From positions 2,285,001 to 2,349,000 of the forward strand of contig NC_092579.1 in NCBI RefSeq assembly GCF_037975245.1: a DNA stretch of 64,000 nt, read 5' to 3'. The translations under genes were made by a program, and so were the position numbers. The notes below the pieces were generated by a model, which made no database searches, was not told the DNA's origin, and worked only from the letters and a program-made list of their open reading frames with translations. How positions within the stretch are numbered: the first letter of the stretch is position 1; the number at the start of each line of letters is the position of its first letter. Origin of the DNA: Apostichopus japonicus (lineage: Eukaryota > Echinodermata > Holothuroidea > Aspidochirotida > Stichopodidae). Positions 1-14,500 of the stretch are shown one piece after another.

Positions 1-5
1 TGCTG

Positions 6-58
<53 letters not shown>

Positions 59-2689
59 CTATATATATATGTATATATATATATATATATATATAGTAGA
101 AAAGATAAGGACAACATGTAATGCCTTTAAATCCAACATAATATTTAGAACAAAATAGATATAACTACACGCTACACAAATTTTCGGACACCCTGGTCCT
201 TCGTCAGGCGTAAAAAGAGTGATTGAAATCACGTTAGTCTACAGTGAGCCCCAGACTGCTCAAAGTGCTTGAATCCGGAAAGAAAAGCCATATCCCTATT
301 GAGACCATGACAGTGTGAACATACTTTAAGGATCAATTCGACTTCCTTCAAGTTTCCTTTTTTATGGTCAGACAAATTACCCATGCAGGATTATGGCAAA
401 CTTAAGACAGTCGATATTGTGTTGTGGAAGATTAATATATGTATATATATTTATGTATATGTTATGTTATAATATTTCTATAAATTAAGAAATAATGTAC
501 ATATTATGCTGCTATTATATCTGAAGCAAAGCATATTAATATTATTCAGAACCAACTGTAACTATTATATGCATGTATAAACAAATGCATATTTGTATAT
601 ACGTATTTTGCATGTTTGTAAATGAACGGTTCAAAAATATTTCCTGAAAGGTGTTTTTTGAAGTTTAATGTCGTCACCGCCGTAGTCATTAACACCATCG
701 TCAATTTAAAAAAAACTAATAGTACAATAATATATATATATATATATAAAGATGGATATGAACATGTAACAGACGACTAGACTAATAGGAATATATATAC
801 TATAAATATTTGACCACTATATTTTCGTACTGCATAGGTTGAATTTGTTGTTATTGTAATAAGTTACTACAACTTTTGAATGGAAGCAGAATGTTATAAT
901 AACCCAACATAATTTGAACTCTGCTTTCTCCGATTTATATTTACCTCCTTGAAACTGTACTCTCTCCTATAAAACAATAAAGTATTTTTAAGTTCGTGTA
1001 CATTACTAATGCATCGCGGTACAATATAAATTCCTAATGGGGACATGGCTTTGTAGAGGTGAAAGAACATTTTTGAGCTGAACGTGAAATTTAATATTGT
1101 CGAAGATATTCGATATTCTCATTTCCATTGTTCCATGAAATTGAAATGCTAAGATACTATTGTAAGTTGTTTGCCTTCACAGAACTCGAAACAATGAATT
1201 ACATTTCTCACTAAGTTCTGAGACTTACGTTTGATAACGCGGTTTGCAAGCATTATTGCAACCGTAACTTTCATATGTGTTTTATAATTCCAAACCTCAT
1301 GAAGACATTACTAAACAACAACAAGCCTCACACGGTAAGATAGGGGGGGGGGCGGAAATTTGCCTTGGAAATTACTTGCACATCGCATACACTAGGTGAG
1401 CGATGACCTTAGAACGCGAATTGAGTACGGTGTTCCATCATTTCTTTATATCCTTCATTTCATCAACGTTTTCGGGATTAGCACTGCTAAATAGCAGACA
1501 TAAATACGAAAATTCAGAGTGTGCTATATATAGCCTACCTTAAGAATAAATCTTTATGCCTGTAAAAGATGTTTCCATTATTTGCATAATTAACGTTGCA
1601 ATCACCATTTCTGTACCCCCCTGGAATGGTTGTGAATTTCAATCCTTGAATTATCTTGTAGAGTATATACGCGTTGGAGCATTGAATAGATTGTATATTA
1701 ATTCGTGGGGAGAGCTTTACGTATATTAAAATATATCAACTGTGAGTCGTTGTGAAAACAGTACAATACCGTTGATATTAAGCCAATCTCCGTAGAAACA
1801 TTTTTCTTTTCCATATGGTGTGTAGAGCAAGAAAACAGAATTCAACAGTTTCTTAATATGAAATCCTTGAAATAATCACATAAGAATAATTTGTACTTTT
1901 TGGGGGTACTTTTGTTGAATAATTTCAACCATGCATGGCTAACTGACGTATATAACAATTGAGACATATAAGCAATGTGTTATAACAAAATTCAAAAGGT
2001 ATACCCACTCCTAATTATGATATTCTGATAGTACGATGATTCATAGAAAATATGGAACCATTCCATTTCTTTTATATAGCCTTGGACTATATGCGTCATG
2101 GTAATTGCTAAGCTGTATGAATATATCAAAACGAGCATGCTGTTAGTGATGCATTGCACGCATACGTACACAGAGCCATATTTTCAAGAATTATGTACTC
2201 AACCAAACTAATTGTCCTATAAATATGGGTATATGTGTTTGTATATAGATGTCTCTTAAAGAGGATTGCGTTTTGTCTGTTAAGTGCAATTATAGAAGTG
2301 ATTTCCTCTACTCTTGCAGTTAAATACTTTTAAAGAGTAACAATTATTTGGTTTACACAACGTTTGCATTGCTTCAGTACATTGTAGAATACTCACTGTT
2401 TATCGCATTTTCACATGCATAATTCGCTTCAAGCAAATATTGGTAACCGTCTGAAAAGCTTCAGATTTAATCAAGTCAGGTAGGTGAACCAGATTTAGGA
2501 ACTACATCGACTTTGACAATAGATAGAGATCAATGTGATATTTGACTGATCCTGTTGATATTTTGATCTTTGGTGATCTCAGGTGATATTTGGTCTCGCC
2601 GTTACCCCAAAAGAGTAACAACATGGTAACTGAATCAGCGGGGGGCCTTCAGTAAATATAAAATTCAAACAAACTGTTCCTTTATTCGT
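1..2689. other. Intergenic DNA with (AT)n at the left end
   Basis: No gene is recognisable. Positions 11-94 are an almost pure AT dinucleotide microsatellite. On the minus strand, about 190-400 holds a short open stretch just before a segment containing 'cctgacgaaggaccaggg', a type of sequence often seen near the 3' ends of retroelement copies, but I could not place it in a family. A G-run lies near 1345. The rest shows neither conserved coding pattern nor internal repeats. Confidence 0.5.
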
Positions 2690-2965
2690 TATACGTTATT
2701 GATAGAGCCTCGAGTTAAATCCTCGTATGGGTATCGTTCGTTTGCGGAGGCTGGACCTTAAGTGTGGAGTAAGCTTCCTGACAGCCTTAAAGAAGTCCAA
2801 AATGCTGCTACTTTTAAGAAGCAATTAAAACATTACTTATTTGTCAATGGTTCTGATTTCAACCAGAATCTCGACCAGGTTTAACTTTAGTATCGTTACT
2901 TTGAGATTTATTTAGTTGTTTTCCAGCACAGCAGTGCACACAGTTTTCTAGTAGTTGTGCTTATA
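2690..2965 (+). mobile_element. 3' end of a non-LTR retrotransposon (LINE) reverse transcriptase
   Basis: Reading from about 2690 gives a peptide with YGYRSFAEAGP, then VWSKLPDSLKEVQNAATF and KKQLKHYLF. This is the typical C-terminal tail of LINE reverse transcriptases of the CR1/Jockey/RTE kind (consensus near 'YG.RSFA.AGP.LWN.LP..L....S...FK..LK..LF'). One in-frame TAA at 2759-2761 sits between the GP and VWS blocks, so the copy is dead. The frame ends in TAA at 2882-2884, followed by about 80 nt of 3' UTR that runs straight into the long TTA tract, as expected for the microsatellite tail of such elements. Only the 3' end survives, presumably by 5' truncation. The clade is not resolved. Confidence 0.72.
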
Positions 2966-2969
2966 AGCC

Positions 2970-3140
<171 letters not shown>

Positions 3141-3148
3141 TGCGTTGA

Positions 3149-5001
3149 GTCGTAGTTAATAGCTAATGATGCCCATGAAATCAAAATATGCATGAAGAAG
3201 ACACTATTGTACGTTCAAAAAGTAAATATGTATAGGCGCACTATAAAATTTAATCTGTTTTACATCAACAACATCACGGTCACATATTGTACACTTATCA
3301 GGTAAGTCTGGCAGAAGGCAAAGTTTTTTTTTTTTCTCCATTTATTCAGCATATTTTATATTTTTAATATAGCATATACATATTGTTACAATTATAATCA
3401 CCTTTTACAATTCTTGCATAGAACATGTTTTAATGAAATTTCAAGAACGGAACAACTCTGGGCATTCAGAAAATGCATGTTGTAATATAACTTACTTTAT
3501 CTTTCTTACACTTACTTGATTTTGAATGGATATAACGTTCAACATCAATTGCAAACTTAAATTTATAGAAAAAATCGCAAATATTTGGTAAGTTCTTATT
3601 TCGCTTACAATCATAAATATAATACTTCATGTGTATTATAAGAAAATTATATGGGTGACTATATCCATTTCCGTACCCGGCAGAAGGCAAAGTAATGCAG
3701 GATGTTTGAAATGCTGATGACATTTTCACAATGGACATTGTTATTTTAGTAAGTGCACTGTATCATCATTTGAAGCAAACGAATTGAGCTTATAGGTTTG
3801 TTCACATTTCTTCCTACATGTGTCCTACTGATAGTAAGTTTGGCCTACAAGGTTGTGTAGTTCTTGCGTGTTATGAAAAGTTTGTATTGTCTGTAAATGA
3901 CAATGGCAATAGAAGTTTAATGGAGTTTAATTATCCAATTTGCTCTTTGAAGATGAACTTCACAAGGGTAAGAGTTTAGAATTATTCAACCTCTTTGAAA
4001 GCAATTATAGTTCTGACCTCTAAACAAACACCAATGTTAACCGTGTTATCTGATGTAGTCTTCCAAACAGAATATTTCAAGATCACGTTTTGCAATATTT
4101 CTGACACAGGGCGGATGTCCCTTAACGTGCCCGCTATACTTACGTGTTCCATCACTACAATGAAGTTAAACAGAAGGGTGAAAAATGTGAAACATTTGTA
4201 ATGTTTTGTATTACTGGATTATTTCTCATACCTTATTCTTTGTCGCATGTTTTTTTTTTAATTTTCATAATTATGCATTTGAATACTTTTTCTACGCTTT
4301 TTATTCCATATAATCTACTTTGTTGAAATTTCTATTGAAAAGAACAACTGAATGAAAATAACAAATATTTCTTTAAAGGTTTAAGAGCAATGCAAACTTT
4401 GTCATGGATAATGCCATTAGGGTCATATATAATTTAGTTGATATGATTTACAAAATTACAATCCATTCTTAATCTTGCTGCTGCAGACCATATACGGTTT
4501 TCCTTATAAAAAAAATATAGATATAATTATTATATGCAATAATAATATAATAAAAAAGTTAAGTATGCTGGTGTATTGCAAAAGAAGATAATTAATTTAA
4601 CAGTTGACAGCTCCAGAACATTTCAGTTGGAAGTTTAGAAAAAATGGATGTTGCAAACATGTTTCCTATTCTGAAAGTGTTTCCTATAGTTAGCATGGGA
4701 GATAACTTTCTGCGTAATAAGTTAATTGCTTATGTGGAAATTATTTCTTTATAATACTTACACACAGAGGAAAATCATATTTCTACCAACAAGTTGCATT
4801 TTGATCTTGAAATCCTCAAAACAGAGAGATTTGACAGCTATGCAAACATTCCAAGTGTATCAGGTTTCAAGAATAAATCAATAAGGTGATAATAAATAAA
4901 AGGGACATAGAACTTTTGAAAACCATTTGCCATGATTATGAGATTACTGATCACATGCTGTGATCTATTCGAGTGCAGGGAATAGTCGAGGATTTAGCCA
5001 G
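3149..5001. other. Intergenic DNA, no gene seen
   Basis: AT-rich sequence with short open frames that lack codon bias or family resemblance. The phrase 'ggcagaaggcaaagt' occurs at 3310 and again at 3679, hinting at a small duplicated or dispersed segment. Nothing else could be supported. Confidence 0.4.
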
Positions 5002-5690
5002 TCAGAATAACTTCCATTCGACCAACCATATCTTAAATGTAATAGGAACTGGATTTTGAAGACGAATTTCAAGTAACAGTTTTGCTATTATTTTTCGCCA
5101 TGTAAGAGTCATATTATCAGAATAACTCACTCGACCAACTATATCTTAAATGTAATAGGGACAGGATTTTTAAGTCGAATTTCAACTAACAGTTTGGCTA
5201 TTATTTTTCTCCATATAAGAGTCATATTGTTAGAATAACTTCCACTCGTCCAACCATATCTTGAATGTTATAGAGACAGGATTTTTAAGTCGAATTTCAA
5301 CTAACAGTTTGGCTATTATTTTTCTCCATATAAGAGTCATATTGTTAGATTAACTTCCACTCGTCCAACCATATCTTGAATGTTATAGAGACAGGATTTT
5401 TAAGTCGAATTTCAACTAACAGTTTGGCTATTATATTTCTCCATATAAGAGTCATATTGTTAGATTAACTTCCACTCGTCCAACCATATCTTGAATGTGA
5501 TAGGAACTGGATATTGAAGTCGAATTTCCTAACAGTTTGGCTATTATTTTTCTCCATATAAGAGTCATATTGTTAGAATAACTTCCACTCGTCCAACCAT
5601 ATCTTGAATGTAATAGGGACAGGTTATTTAAGTCGAATTTCAACTAAAAATTTTGCTATTATTTTCCCATTGTGTGTCATATTGTCTGCC
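5002..5690 (+). repeat. Tandem array of about six 115-bp units
   Basis: Successive units carry 'agtcatattgttag', then 'ccactcgtccaaccatatct', then 'gtcgaatttcaactaacag'. The spacing between the 'gtcatattgttag' landmarks is about 115 bp (for example 5221 and 5336). Outer units are more diverged than inner ones (cattcgaccaacc at the left, a shortened unit at the right), the usual pattern for arrays homogenised in the middle. The small open frames inside are by-products. Confidence 0.9.
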
Positions 5691-8239
5691 ACTGGAATGT
5701 CCCTTAATTGCAAACGCAAAATAAAGTAAACAAATACAGGAATCCCCTTATCCTGAAAAGGTCATTTCCTTGAAAATACATAAACGAAGCATAGGTACGT
5801 TTGAATTAAAGTTTTACTCAAATGTTACCTCAACAACGGAAACGACTAATATTCTAATTGTGAGACGTGTGATAGTGTAAATCATCGACCTAATTTGCCA
5901 AATTGTTTATAGTAACATAAGAAACGGACAATATCTAGTCCGTATAGGTGTTTCAAAAGCTAAGTTCAACAGTGCGCTATATATGATATGTTCTGAAAAA
6001 GGAGTATCAAAATAAAGTTCGTATTTTTTGACTGCATAAGACATGAGTATGTTACAATAAGTTATAATCTGATACGAATGTGATAAATTTGTCAGTCAGC
6101 TATTAGAATTACATTGTTACAATAATCACTTATTCCCAATAAGAACGCCGAGCAGTAAAAGAAAAGAAATATAAGTTGTTTCAAAGGAAAAATTGAAGGG
6201 CCTTTTGCTATAACTAGTCGGGATTTCGTCATGGTAAAAAGTTATCAGATTCAGTTGTGCAAAGTGCTTATTTGACTTACAAAATAAGTTGGCATAACAA
6301 AAAAGGGGGGGGGGGGGAAACTTAAAAATCTTCCTACTGAATCTATTATCTCAGTAGTAAGAAATCTTTAGTATAGTGGTTAACCTTAGCTTCAATGGCG
6401 TTATGATTCCTTGGTTTAGGCTCTTATTACTTCATAATGTTTGACCTCATAGCTATACCAAGTCTTCTTTCGTCAGTCTAAAGTCCACATGCAGTTTTAT
6501 TTTTATTTATACCTGAATACAATTTACTATATATAAACATGAACACGGAAAAGACCCGAGTTTGCCTTTTTATTCTCGCCTTGTCAAAACCAAAAATATC
6601 ATCATGCAGAAATCTAACAGAAACAATTCATATTCTGTTTAAATCTGCACTTTCCTATTACTTATGTTTTAAAAATGTCAGGAGCATTGCCTCGGGGAAG
6701 AGAAACGCTGGCCTACCGAGTTACTGTCATTGAAAGACAAGTTTTAGTAAAATACATTAATGTAACAATGTGATATAGCTGCAAGTTGTCTGGATACGTT
6801 ATAATGTATATACAACGGCGGATATTCTCTCTTTAATACCGCAATCATTCATACATTATATTATTAAGTAATACTTTCACAGTATAGGAATAGGTTCTTA
6901 CCACTTTTAAAATTGATTCTCAGTAATAAAAACTGCATAAATGAACCCAGTTTGCTCTATTTGTATTCGTTATTTCCAGACAGAGTGACCTTTTTCAGTA
7001 TTTTACAAACAACGTATGGTAGCTGTTTAATGATTGCTTATTAACATACATATCGTCCTTGTTATTTTTCTTTTTGTCTCTAAGCAAAATGAATGATTGA
7101 TTTAAAGTGTTCATAAATAATTGCATTATATATGGGCTTCACATACACACGTATATATATATATATATATATTATACAATAAATAGTATATATATATTTG
7201 TGTATACATATGTACATACATATACATAAATGTGTACGTATGTATGTTAGTTTGTTTGTTTGTCAAAGACATATATTATGCAAGCCCATTGAGAGAGATT
7301 GCATGAAGGGAAGTTTCATTACCAAACCGTTTAAATTTAAGGTAGGCCTAAAATCCATGTGAATGTAGAACTCTATCTATTCCTTACTAGGTGGTAAATA
7401 TTTCTTAACGTAACCAATATTAATGGCTTCAACAAATATACAATATCACGAGATATGGTCTTGTTTACATTCGTAGCATCATCTTTGACGAATAAACAGA
7501 TAGTCGACCACTGAGTTTGGCAAGTTTCAATGTAAAGCAACTTAATGTAGGCTACATGTTTGGTAACAATAAAAAACAAAATTACTACAGACTCGGCGGC
7601 TATCAAAGGCTTCTGCTAAAATAAATGCTTATTTGCGTTAATGAGACTTTCGTCGGGGGTTACACATTCATGTTATTATCTTACATATTTTAATGTTAAT
7701 AGTCATTAATCGTCTATATGCTAAAACACGCCATTGAGCTGTCCTAAGGGTTCGTTTGTAAACTATTCAATGTAAAATTCTGCTAAAAAGTATAATACTT
7801 GGTTTACGTACATCACCAACATCATAAATATACACGTAATGTAATTGTGCCATGCACAACACCGATACATTACACAAGATGCGGAAGTCACCGTATGGAC
7901 GTGTAACAGCCCGCACAAACGACTAACTACAACACAGAAATACGTCACGAATTGTTGCCAATCCACAGCAACAGTATTACTTGTTAGTTCCTTAGTTACA
8001 AGCTATTAAAACCGATAAAATATATGCTATGAAATTATAATAATAATGATAACTGTTCATATCATTATAGAAGAGAGTTTATGTGTAAAAACTTATTAAC
8101 ATGAATACACAATCTCACAGCGTTTATAGTAATGTTAGCTCCGCTACCCCTTCCATGTAGCCTTCGCTTTATCGTCCGAGATCTATTGTGATACGGCACT
8201 GGAGAGTAAGTACATATATATACGTTCACGTTGAGTATC
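5691..8239. other. Intergenic DNA upstream of CBX-A
   Basis: No gene recognised. It contains a G-run at about 6305 and an AT-rich microsatellite patch at 7150-7250. Small open frames on both strands show no family resemblance. Confidence 0.4.
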
Positions 8240-8527
8240 AGTGAATTATTACACGAAATACCGCTTCGCGCCCACACGTCTCCGGGAAGTGTCACAGAGC
8301 TTTACGTTAGAACTGTTTCGAATGTTGAATACGTGTATATTGTACAATAGTAGTTGAGTTTAAAAGGTTTTCGAAAACGCGTGCTGCAAAAAACGTATAC
8401 ATTTCACGATTTTTGCTGAGCTATAGGTATCTTTTACCACAGTATTCTTGCTTGAAGTCTGTACTATACGAAATAATTGTTTTCAGTTTCGGACGATAAG
8501 GTTTTATATTGTAATTTCTCATTCAAA
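8240..8527 (+). promoter_or_regulatory. Likely promoter and 5' leader of CBX-A
   Basis: The stretch just before the CBX-A start codon is locally richer in CpG than its surroundings (around 8130-8300, with 'ccgcttcgcgcccacacgtc'), which fits a CpG-containing promoter and 5' UTR. No TATA box is evident and the transcription start cannot be placed. The call is an inference from position and composition. Confidence 0.3.
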
Positions 8528-11500
8528 ATGATGGAACTCACGGAAATCGGTGAACAGGTTTACGCTGCTGAAGAGTTAAAACAGAAACGTATTCGAAAGG
8601 TGAGATCAGACAAGAAACAGAAATGACAAGATATCTCGAAATTAAATTTCTCATCATTGTTGTCTTTCTCATATGTTTATTAAAATTCATTTATTCGGAG
8701 AATACTATTTTTTTGCTTGTTAACGGTTGGCTAATATGGTCACGGGCCGTCAACGGCCGTGGTTGTTTGTAGCAGGCTTACCGTATCGAGTCATATATTT
8801 TCACTAAGTTTACTTCACAGTCCTGAGCATACTCAGTTGTAGCCTTTACATGGAGGCTTCGAAAAGGTGAGTTGAGACTTCTGATTGAAGTAGTGTTCGT
8901 TTGAATACAAAAGTCAAAGTTTTCGAGTAAGATTCACATCTCAACTAATAATCTATATGTTCAAGTTCACAGAGATATGTATTTATATACGTATCAACAT
9001 GCATGCACTAATGCATGGGTTTGGAACAATTCAAGTGTCCTTGTTGATAATTCATGGGCTTACGTTATAAGCTAATAGCCTATATACAGCCTGAATATTA
9101 TGTACAGGTTAACCTATAGGACAATGTGGGATATTGTTAGTAGTTGTCTTTTTACTTTTCCTAGCGTCTAATACGTGTATGCGGCCTCGCTATCTTTACT
9201 CGAATATACGGGAATTATGTAGCAAGCTGACATTATTCCAAATGTAAGCTAAGCTTTGTTGATCTCGGAATTCCATTCCATATGATATCAGAACTGAGAT
9301 AGGAATGCAGTACCTGAAAGCCAGAAAGCATGAAAGGTCCTACTAGATTGTGACATCTTAACGAACACTGATTACACTTATAGCCATGTAGGCCCAATCT
9401 CTGCCGTACTACTTATAGGCCCTATGGTAAGTTAGTCTGTATACTGTATAGGCATATTATACCTGGCATCTATATATATGTAATATAGGCCATGCCGGAA
9501 TGAGTTTCGTTTACAATCATCTCACCCTGGTGAGGTCACATGCATGGACCCTATCGATGACGTAAGCTTATACAAAATATGATTGCGCCATAGAGAAGGT
9601 GAGGGTGATGGTGCTCGTGACCGGATCAATCACCATAGAAACAGATTTTACCTGCAGATAATTGTCCGTCAAAGTCAATGCGAGAGTTACATCTGGACGA
9701 CACAATGACAATGTTGGTAGCACAAGTCGGATTTCTCTACAATTTACAGGCCGTTTAGTGACGTTGGGACGGATTTACCAAAAGTGAAACTAACCTTGTA
9801 CCAAGGTCAGTGATGGAAGTTCGGATGAGGGAATGTACTTCCAGTATGCAGCTGAAGTGAGAGGGCTGTCCTGATCATCGGCCTATAGGGCTTTATCCAC
9901 AACACAGCAACCGTACCATACTGTTGCTTTGTGTACGCCTCACAACATAAATGTTTACGTCTACTGGATGGGATTATGCAAATTAGATGCTGGAGGAAGC
10001 AAGCTTATCTACAGTGGATCGTTGAATATAGTATACGACCCAACTCGAAGTCCATTACTATATATTACAATACAGCATTTCTGAGGCATATTAGAACTTC
10101 TAATGGTTGAATATGTTAAAAGAGATCGTCATGAAAGCGATTTTTGTTAACAAAACCTGTCAATTTTTTAGTGATTAAAAGCCAATACAATACAATAATC
10201 AATCTCACTAACGCGTATATATTTCAATGACGCCAAGTTCAGCTGTTTAGGGGTGGGGGGGGGGGAAGATTCCTTTGCAATAGTTGAATCATGTCACTGC
10301 AGCATGAACTCCACTATAATCCGCTCCGTGGTATATTTTAACAAACATATTCCACTATTGGATATGAACAATTCGGTGCAATGTTTGTTTTTTAGTCTAA
10401 TAAGTTAGATACGTTACTTATAATAGACGGTTAGCAATATGATCAAACTGAGTTTGCAGGCACCGATTGAAGACTATCTAGAAAAAACAATTGGACTACA
10501 AGTATTGAATACTATGCCGAAACAATTAATATTTTGAGTAAAAAAGTTTGATACACCAAGGAACCTCCTGTTAATCATCAAAGTTTTATATCGAGAATTG
10601 ATGATTAAGGTTTAACAAAGGAAACATTCTAATACACATGCATCTTCCCTCTATTTAACATAACTAAGTGAAAATGCTCGGAGGTTTTATGAAAAATTCG
10701 AAATCATTTCTCCCTTTTGATTTAGTGTCATAATAGTTTTGTTATATTAGTTTGCTCACATATTGTCAGAGTGTATTGCATACCTCCATAGCGAACAATG
10801 GTTCAAATGTATTACACAATAACAGCATAGTCCGTTTAATCAGAGAGTCATGTTCATTGTTATTTATTGTTTTCTGTGTATTGTTCCATCAATATTTCTT
10901 CCTGTCTCTGTCTCTTATTGTCTTTGGCAGGTTTAATAAACCTCTTATTGTAGAACATATGTTTTTAACTCTGTCATTCGTTCCGATTTTTTTACAGCCA
11001 ATGATGCATGAAACCTTTCACATTCTGAAGTGAATGGAAATTTACTATATGCAACGCGACTATTAAATTTCAAAATGCAACTTCCGTTAGTCAAAAACAT
11101 CATATAGTAAATACGGTATCTGATGAGCAATAACGGGTGGTTTCGGTTCTCTTTGAAGCTATCGTGTTGCGTTGAAGTTTCGACAGTCTTTGTAGTTGCA
11201 GCATAAAAGATCGTAGAAGGAAATCTTTAAGTTACCTACAAACATCATTTATTTTCAATTCACCATAATCGAAGTTATCAAAGTGATGAAAGTATATATA
11301 AACTTCAAACGTTGCAAATCAATCAATAAATTAGACTTTGAGGCCACAGATTTCATGGACTGTTTATTACACTGTTAAACAATAACTTTAGGTACCAAAT
11401 TTATTTTAAATATTTTATTAACCGTACGTATATCACTACTGTCATCACAGTTCCGGTTGTATTTGTAAACCACTGTTTTTTGTTTGATTTGATTTTGTGA

Positions 11501-14500
11501 GAAATTGCCCCTTTAAACATTCGTCAATTAAAGCGACTGAACTACTCATTCTAACACGCCGACCATTTACGTCAGCTTCGTAGATACAAAAATAAAAGCA
11601 GTAGAACGCATAGCAACGTATGGTCTCTAATAACATATTAACAATCCATTTGAAATTCTTTAAGGACAAATGATAAGATACAATAGTGCTCTGTTGTTTA
11701 TATGCAGTTAGAAGAACTTGTTTTGCTTAAAACAATGGATTAAAATTAACATTGAGTCAAGTAATAACCAATCCAGCTTTAAACCGATCAAGAGCCATTT
11801 AAGAGATTTTACCAAATATTAAAGTTGGATATCTTGAAATCCTGAATAGCTTTAGGTTCTTATTTTCTGTTTTCTTCGAAGATTCCGTTGAAGTCACCCT
11901 TTAGCGCATCGATAATTACAAACAACGAATCAATCAATAATAAGAATTAATCGAGTGTACCAATTTATATATCTCTTGGTTTGACTAAGGTATTCCGTGA
12001 GAATGATGCAAAGTAAAAACCTAACGCAAGATTTAGCTTTGAATTGCGGTTCAATCCAGGATGCAATTTTGTTATGATATAAATAATAACATATCAGGTT
12101 TCAGAAGTTTTTTGGTGAAATTCCATTACTGAAATAACGTGTTGAGTTTTCTCCTCGTAGCCCTCGTTACCCTTTTGAGAACCGTCTTATACGTTATTCC
12201 TTTTGCTTGTAGTTCTTGTTGTAGTTCTTCTTTCTTTCTTTTTGTTCTTTTCGACATTTTCTTTTCTACCAGCTATTTGACTTCACTTTGATCAATAATA
12301 CATTCTAGTTTGATACAGAAATATCTGAATGATGTTTTACCTTTATTTGGCACAATTCAGTGTTGTTGTTTGTAAAGAAAAAAACAATGGAAGTGCATTT
12401 GATGCATGAGAATAGTGTCTGAGCGATAGAAATACAAAGGAAAAATAGAATGAATAAATTACTTGATAAGTAAATTTCATTCGATAAAAGTACCTATTAT
12501 GCTACTTTACAGTTTGAGCGAATTCAAACCTGTTTTTCTGTAGTACACGATAGGTTGTGCGAGATAAGACACAGCTTTAAAATTCTCCCCTTTATTTTTT
12601 TCATTTGCATACACTATCTTCTATATTTATGTTTTTTTTCTCTTTATTTGGGACTTCCCATCTTCAAACTGTGTTTACAAAAAATGTTATTGCCTTTCAT
12701 TTAATGTCAACTCCCAGACTTTTTAAATCTCCTTCCTTTCATTTGCTCTATTTTTGCCTGCAAAGTTTGAAGTATATAGTTTTCTTAGTTACAAAAGAGA
12801 ATTGTAAAATACGCTAACAGTGAACTATGCAACACTGCATTATCATTATGGTCAATATTAATATGTTAGAGTAATCACATAATTCGAAAGGTATAACGAT
12901 TCATTGAATAAAGTATAAGTATAACTACTCCTGATGGTAAACATGTTCCATATGAGGAAGAAAACAAACAGATATAACTCTATATATATATTAAAATAAT
13001 ATTTTGATTCCTTCGAATTATTTGGTGACCTACAGTGTACCAATCACTCCAATATGTGGTAATTGATTTCTGTAACACACGTTATCACTTCCCTTATGTA
13101 ATGTGACTATATATGGAAGCTCAGTACGTTATATCGTAAGCAATTAAAATCGAGTAAGGTTGTATATAACTGTGTATCCAAGAAAATGAAATACTAGTAA
13201 CTCGGACGATGATTAGATTGCCTCTTCATATAAATATATGCAGATACGTACCAAAATCTATTTTTTCATGGTCAGAATAAAAGAAATTCCCCCGTCACAA
13301 AATGGTTTATTTAATTAAAACAAGAGAACGAAAAACTGACTGAAATTTGGAAAGAGCCAATTTATTTGCTGATCTATAATATTCTACAAATTTTGGCATT
13401 CATAGCTGGTACTTGTAATGGTAACATACGTATGAATTAAAAAATGTGATAAGAGACAACACTTTGGTGCCTTTTTTATCTTCGCAATGCTATCTTTTAT
13501 CAGGTTTTCTTTGCAAAAACTCAAACGAGAGGCTCCCTTCCTACATCTACACCAACTGCAACTTACAGTGTTTGCAAGCGTTGATCATATTGTTTAACCA
13601 TTGTTAGCAATTACTGAAGAGTTGTTTTTCTCGTTATGTTAATTGACGGCTACCATAATGAAATTGAATACTGAAGCACGGTTAGAGGTTTTACTTAAAG
13701 TTTCTAAATCAATAAATCATACAATTTGGTAAAGAACTTAGTTAATGTACTGACTTTTGAGACATCTCCTTTAAAAAGGGGAAGCAACACCTTCTTTATG
13801 GACTATTAAAATGATGTATATAGGCTTAATTGCATAGGTCGCTTTTTATTGAAATCTCAGTTGTTGATGGCAAAGATATATCGAAACTCCTATCTTTAAG
13901 CAGTGAACGTATTGTTCAGTTTTTAAGGTAAATGTCATAAAACCACGCGGCTTGTATAGTTTGTATACTCTAACCATTGCGTATAAATATATACAATCGC
14001 AATATAAAGGAACGGACGGAATACAGAATTATACGAAAGATCACGACTTAGTAAAGGAGTGGTCAAAGCCGTCACAATTATTTAATTATTATACCTTATT
14101 TACTTTCTAAAGACTGCTTCCAGTAAAGTTGTACAACTATTTTCACATTTTGCCCATAAACATGAGTCAGGTCCGTAGATGAAACACTTTAAAGGGGTAT
14201 TTAGCATTATGTTTGTAACAGTTTTGGTTTTACCATGAGTGAAGGAAGAAAGTACATCAAACCATAGTTTATTTCACCAAAATTACATCCGAATGAAGAA
14301 TTTGTTGTATGAACCTTAAAGAAATGCAATGAAAATTGCTCTATACAGTGTAGTGCACTGATCGGTTCAGAACTGGCTATTTTAAAGATTCAACTGGTTA
14401 CAAGTAGTTACTACATAGATCGCGTATAGTTAGCCTAACGTGTATCTAAGTATGTATGAATATAATGTAGGCTTACATTGCTTAAGCAACTTAACTCAAC

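Noticed and set aside
190-430. Possible Penelope-like or other retroelement 3' remnant
   Set aside because: A suggestive 'gacgaaggaccaggg' phrase and a 50-codon open stretch, but no GIY-YIG or reverse transcriptase motif could be read.
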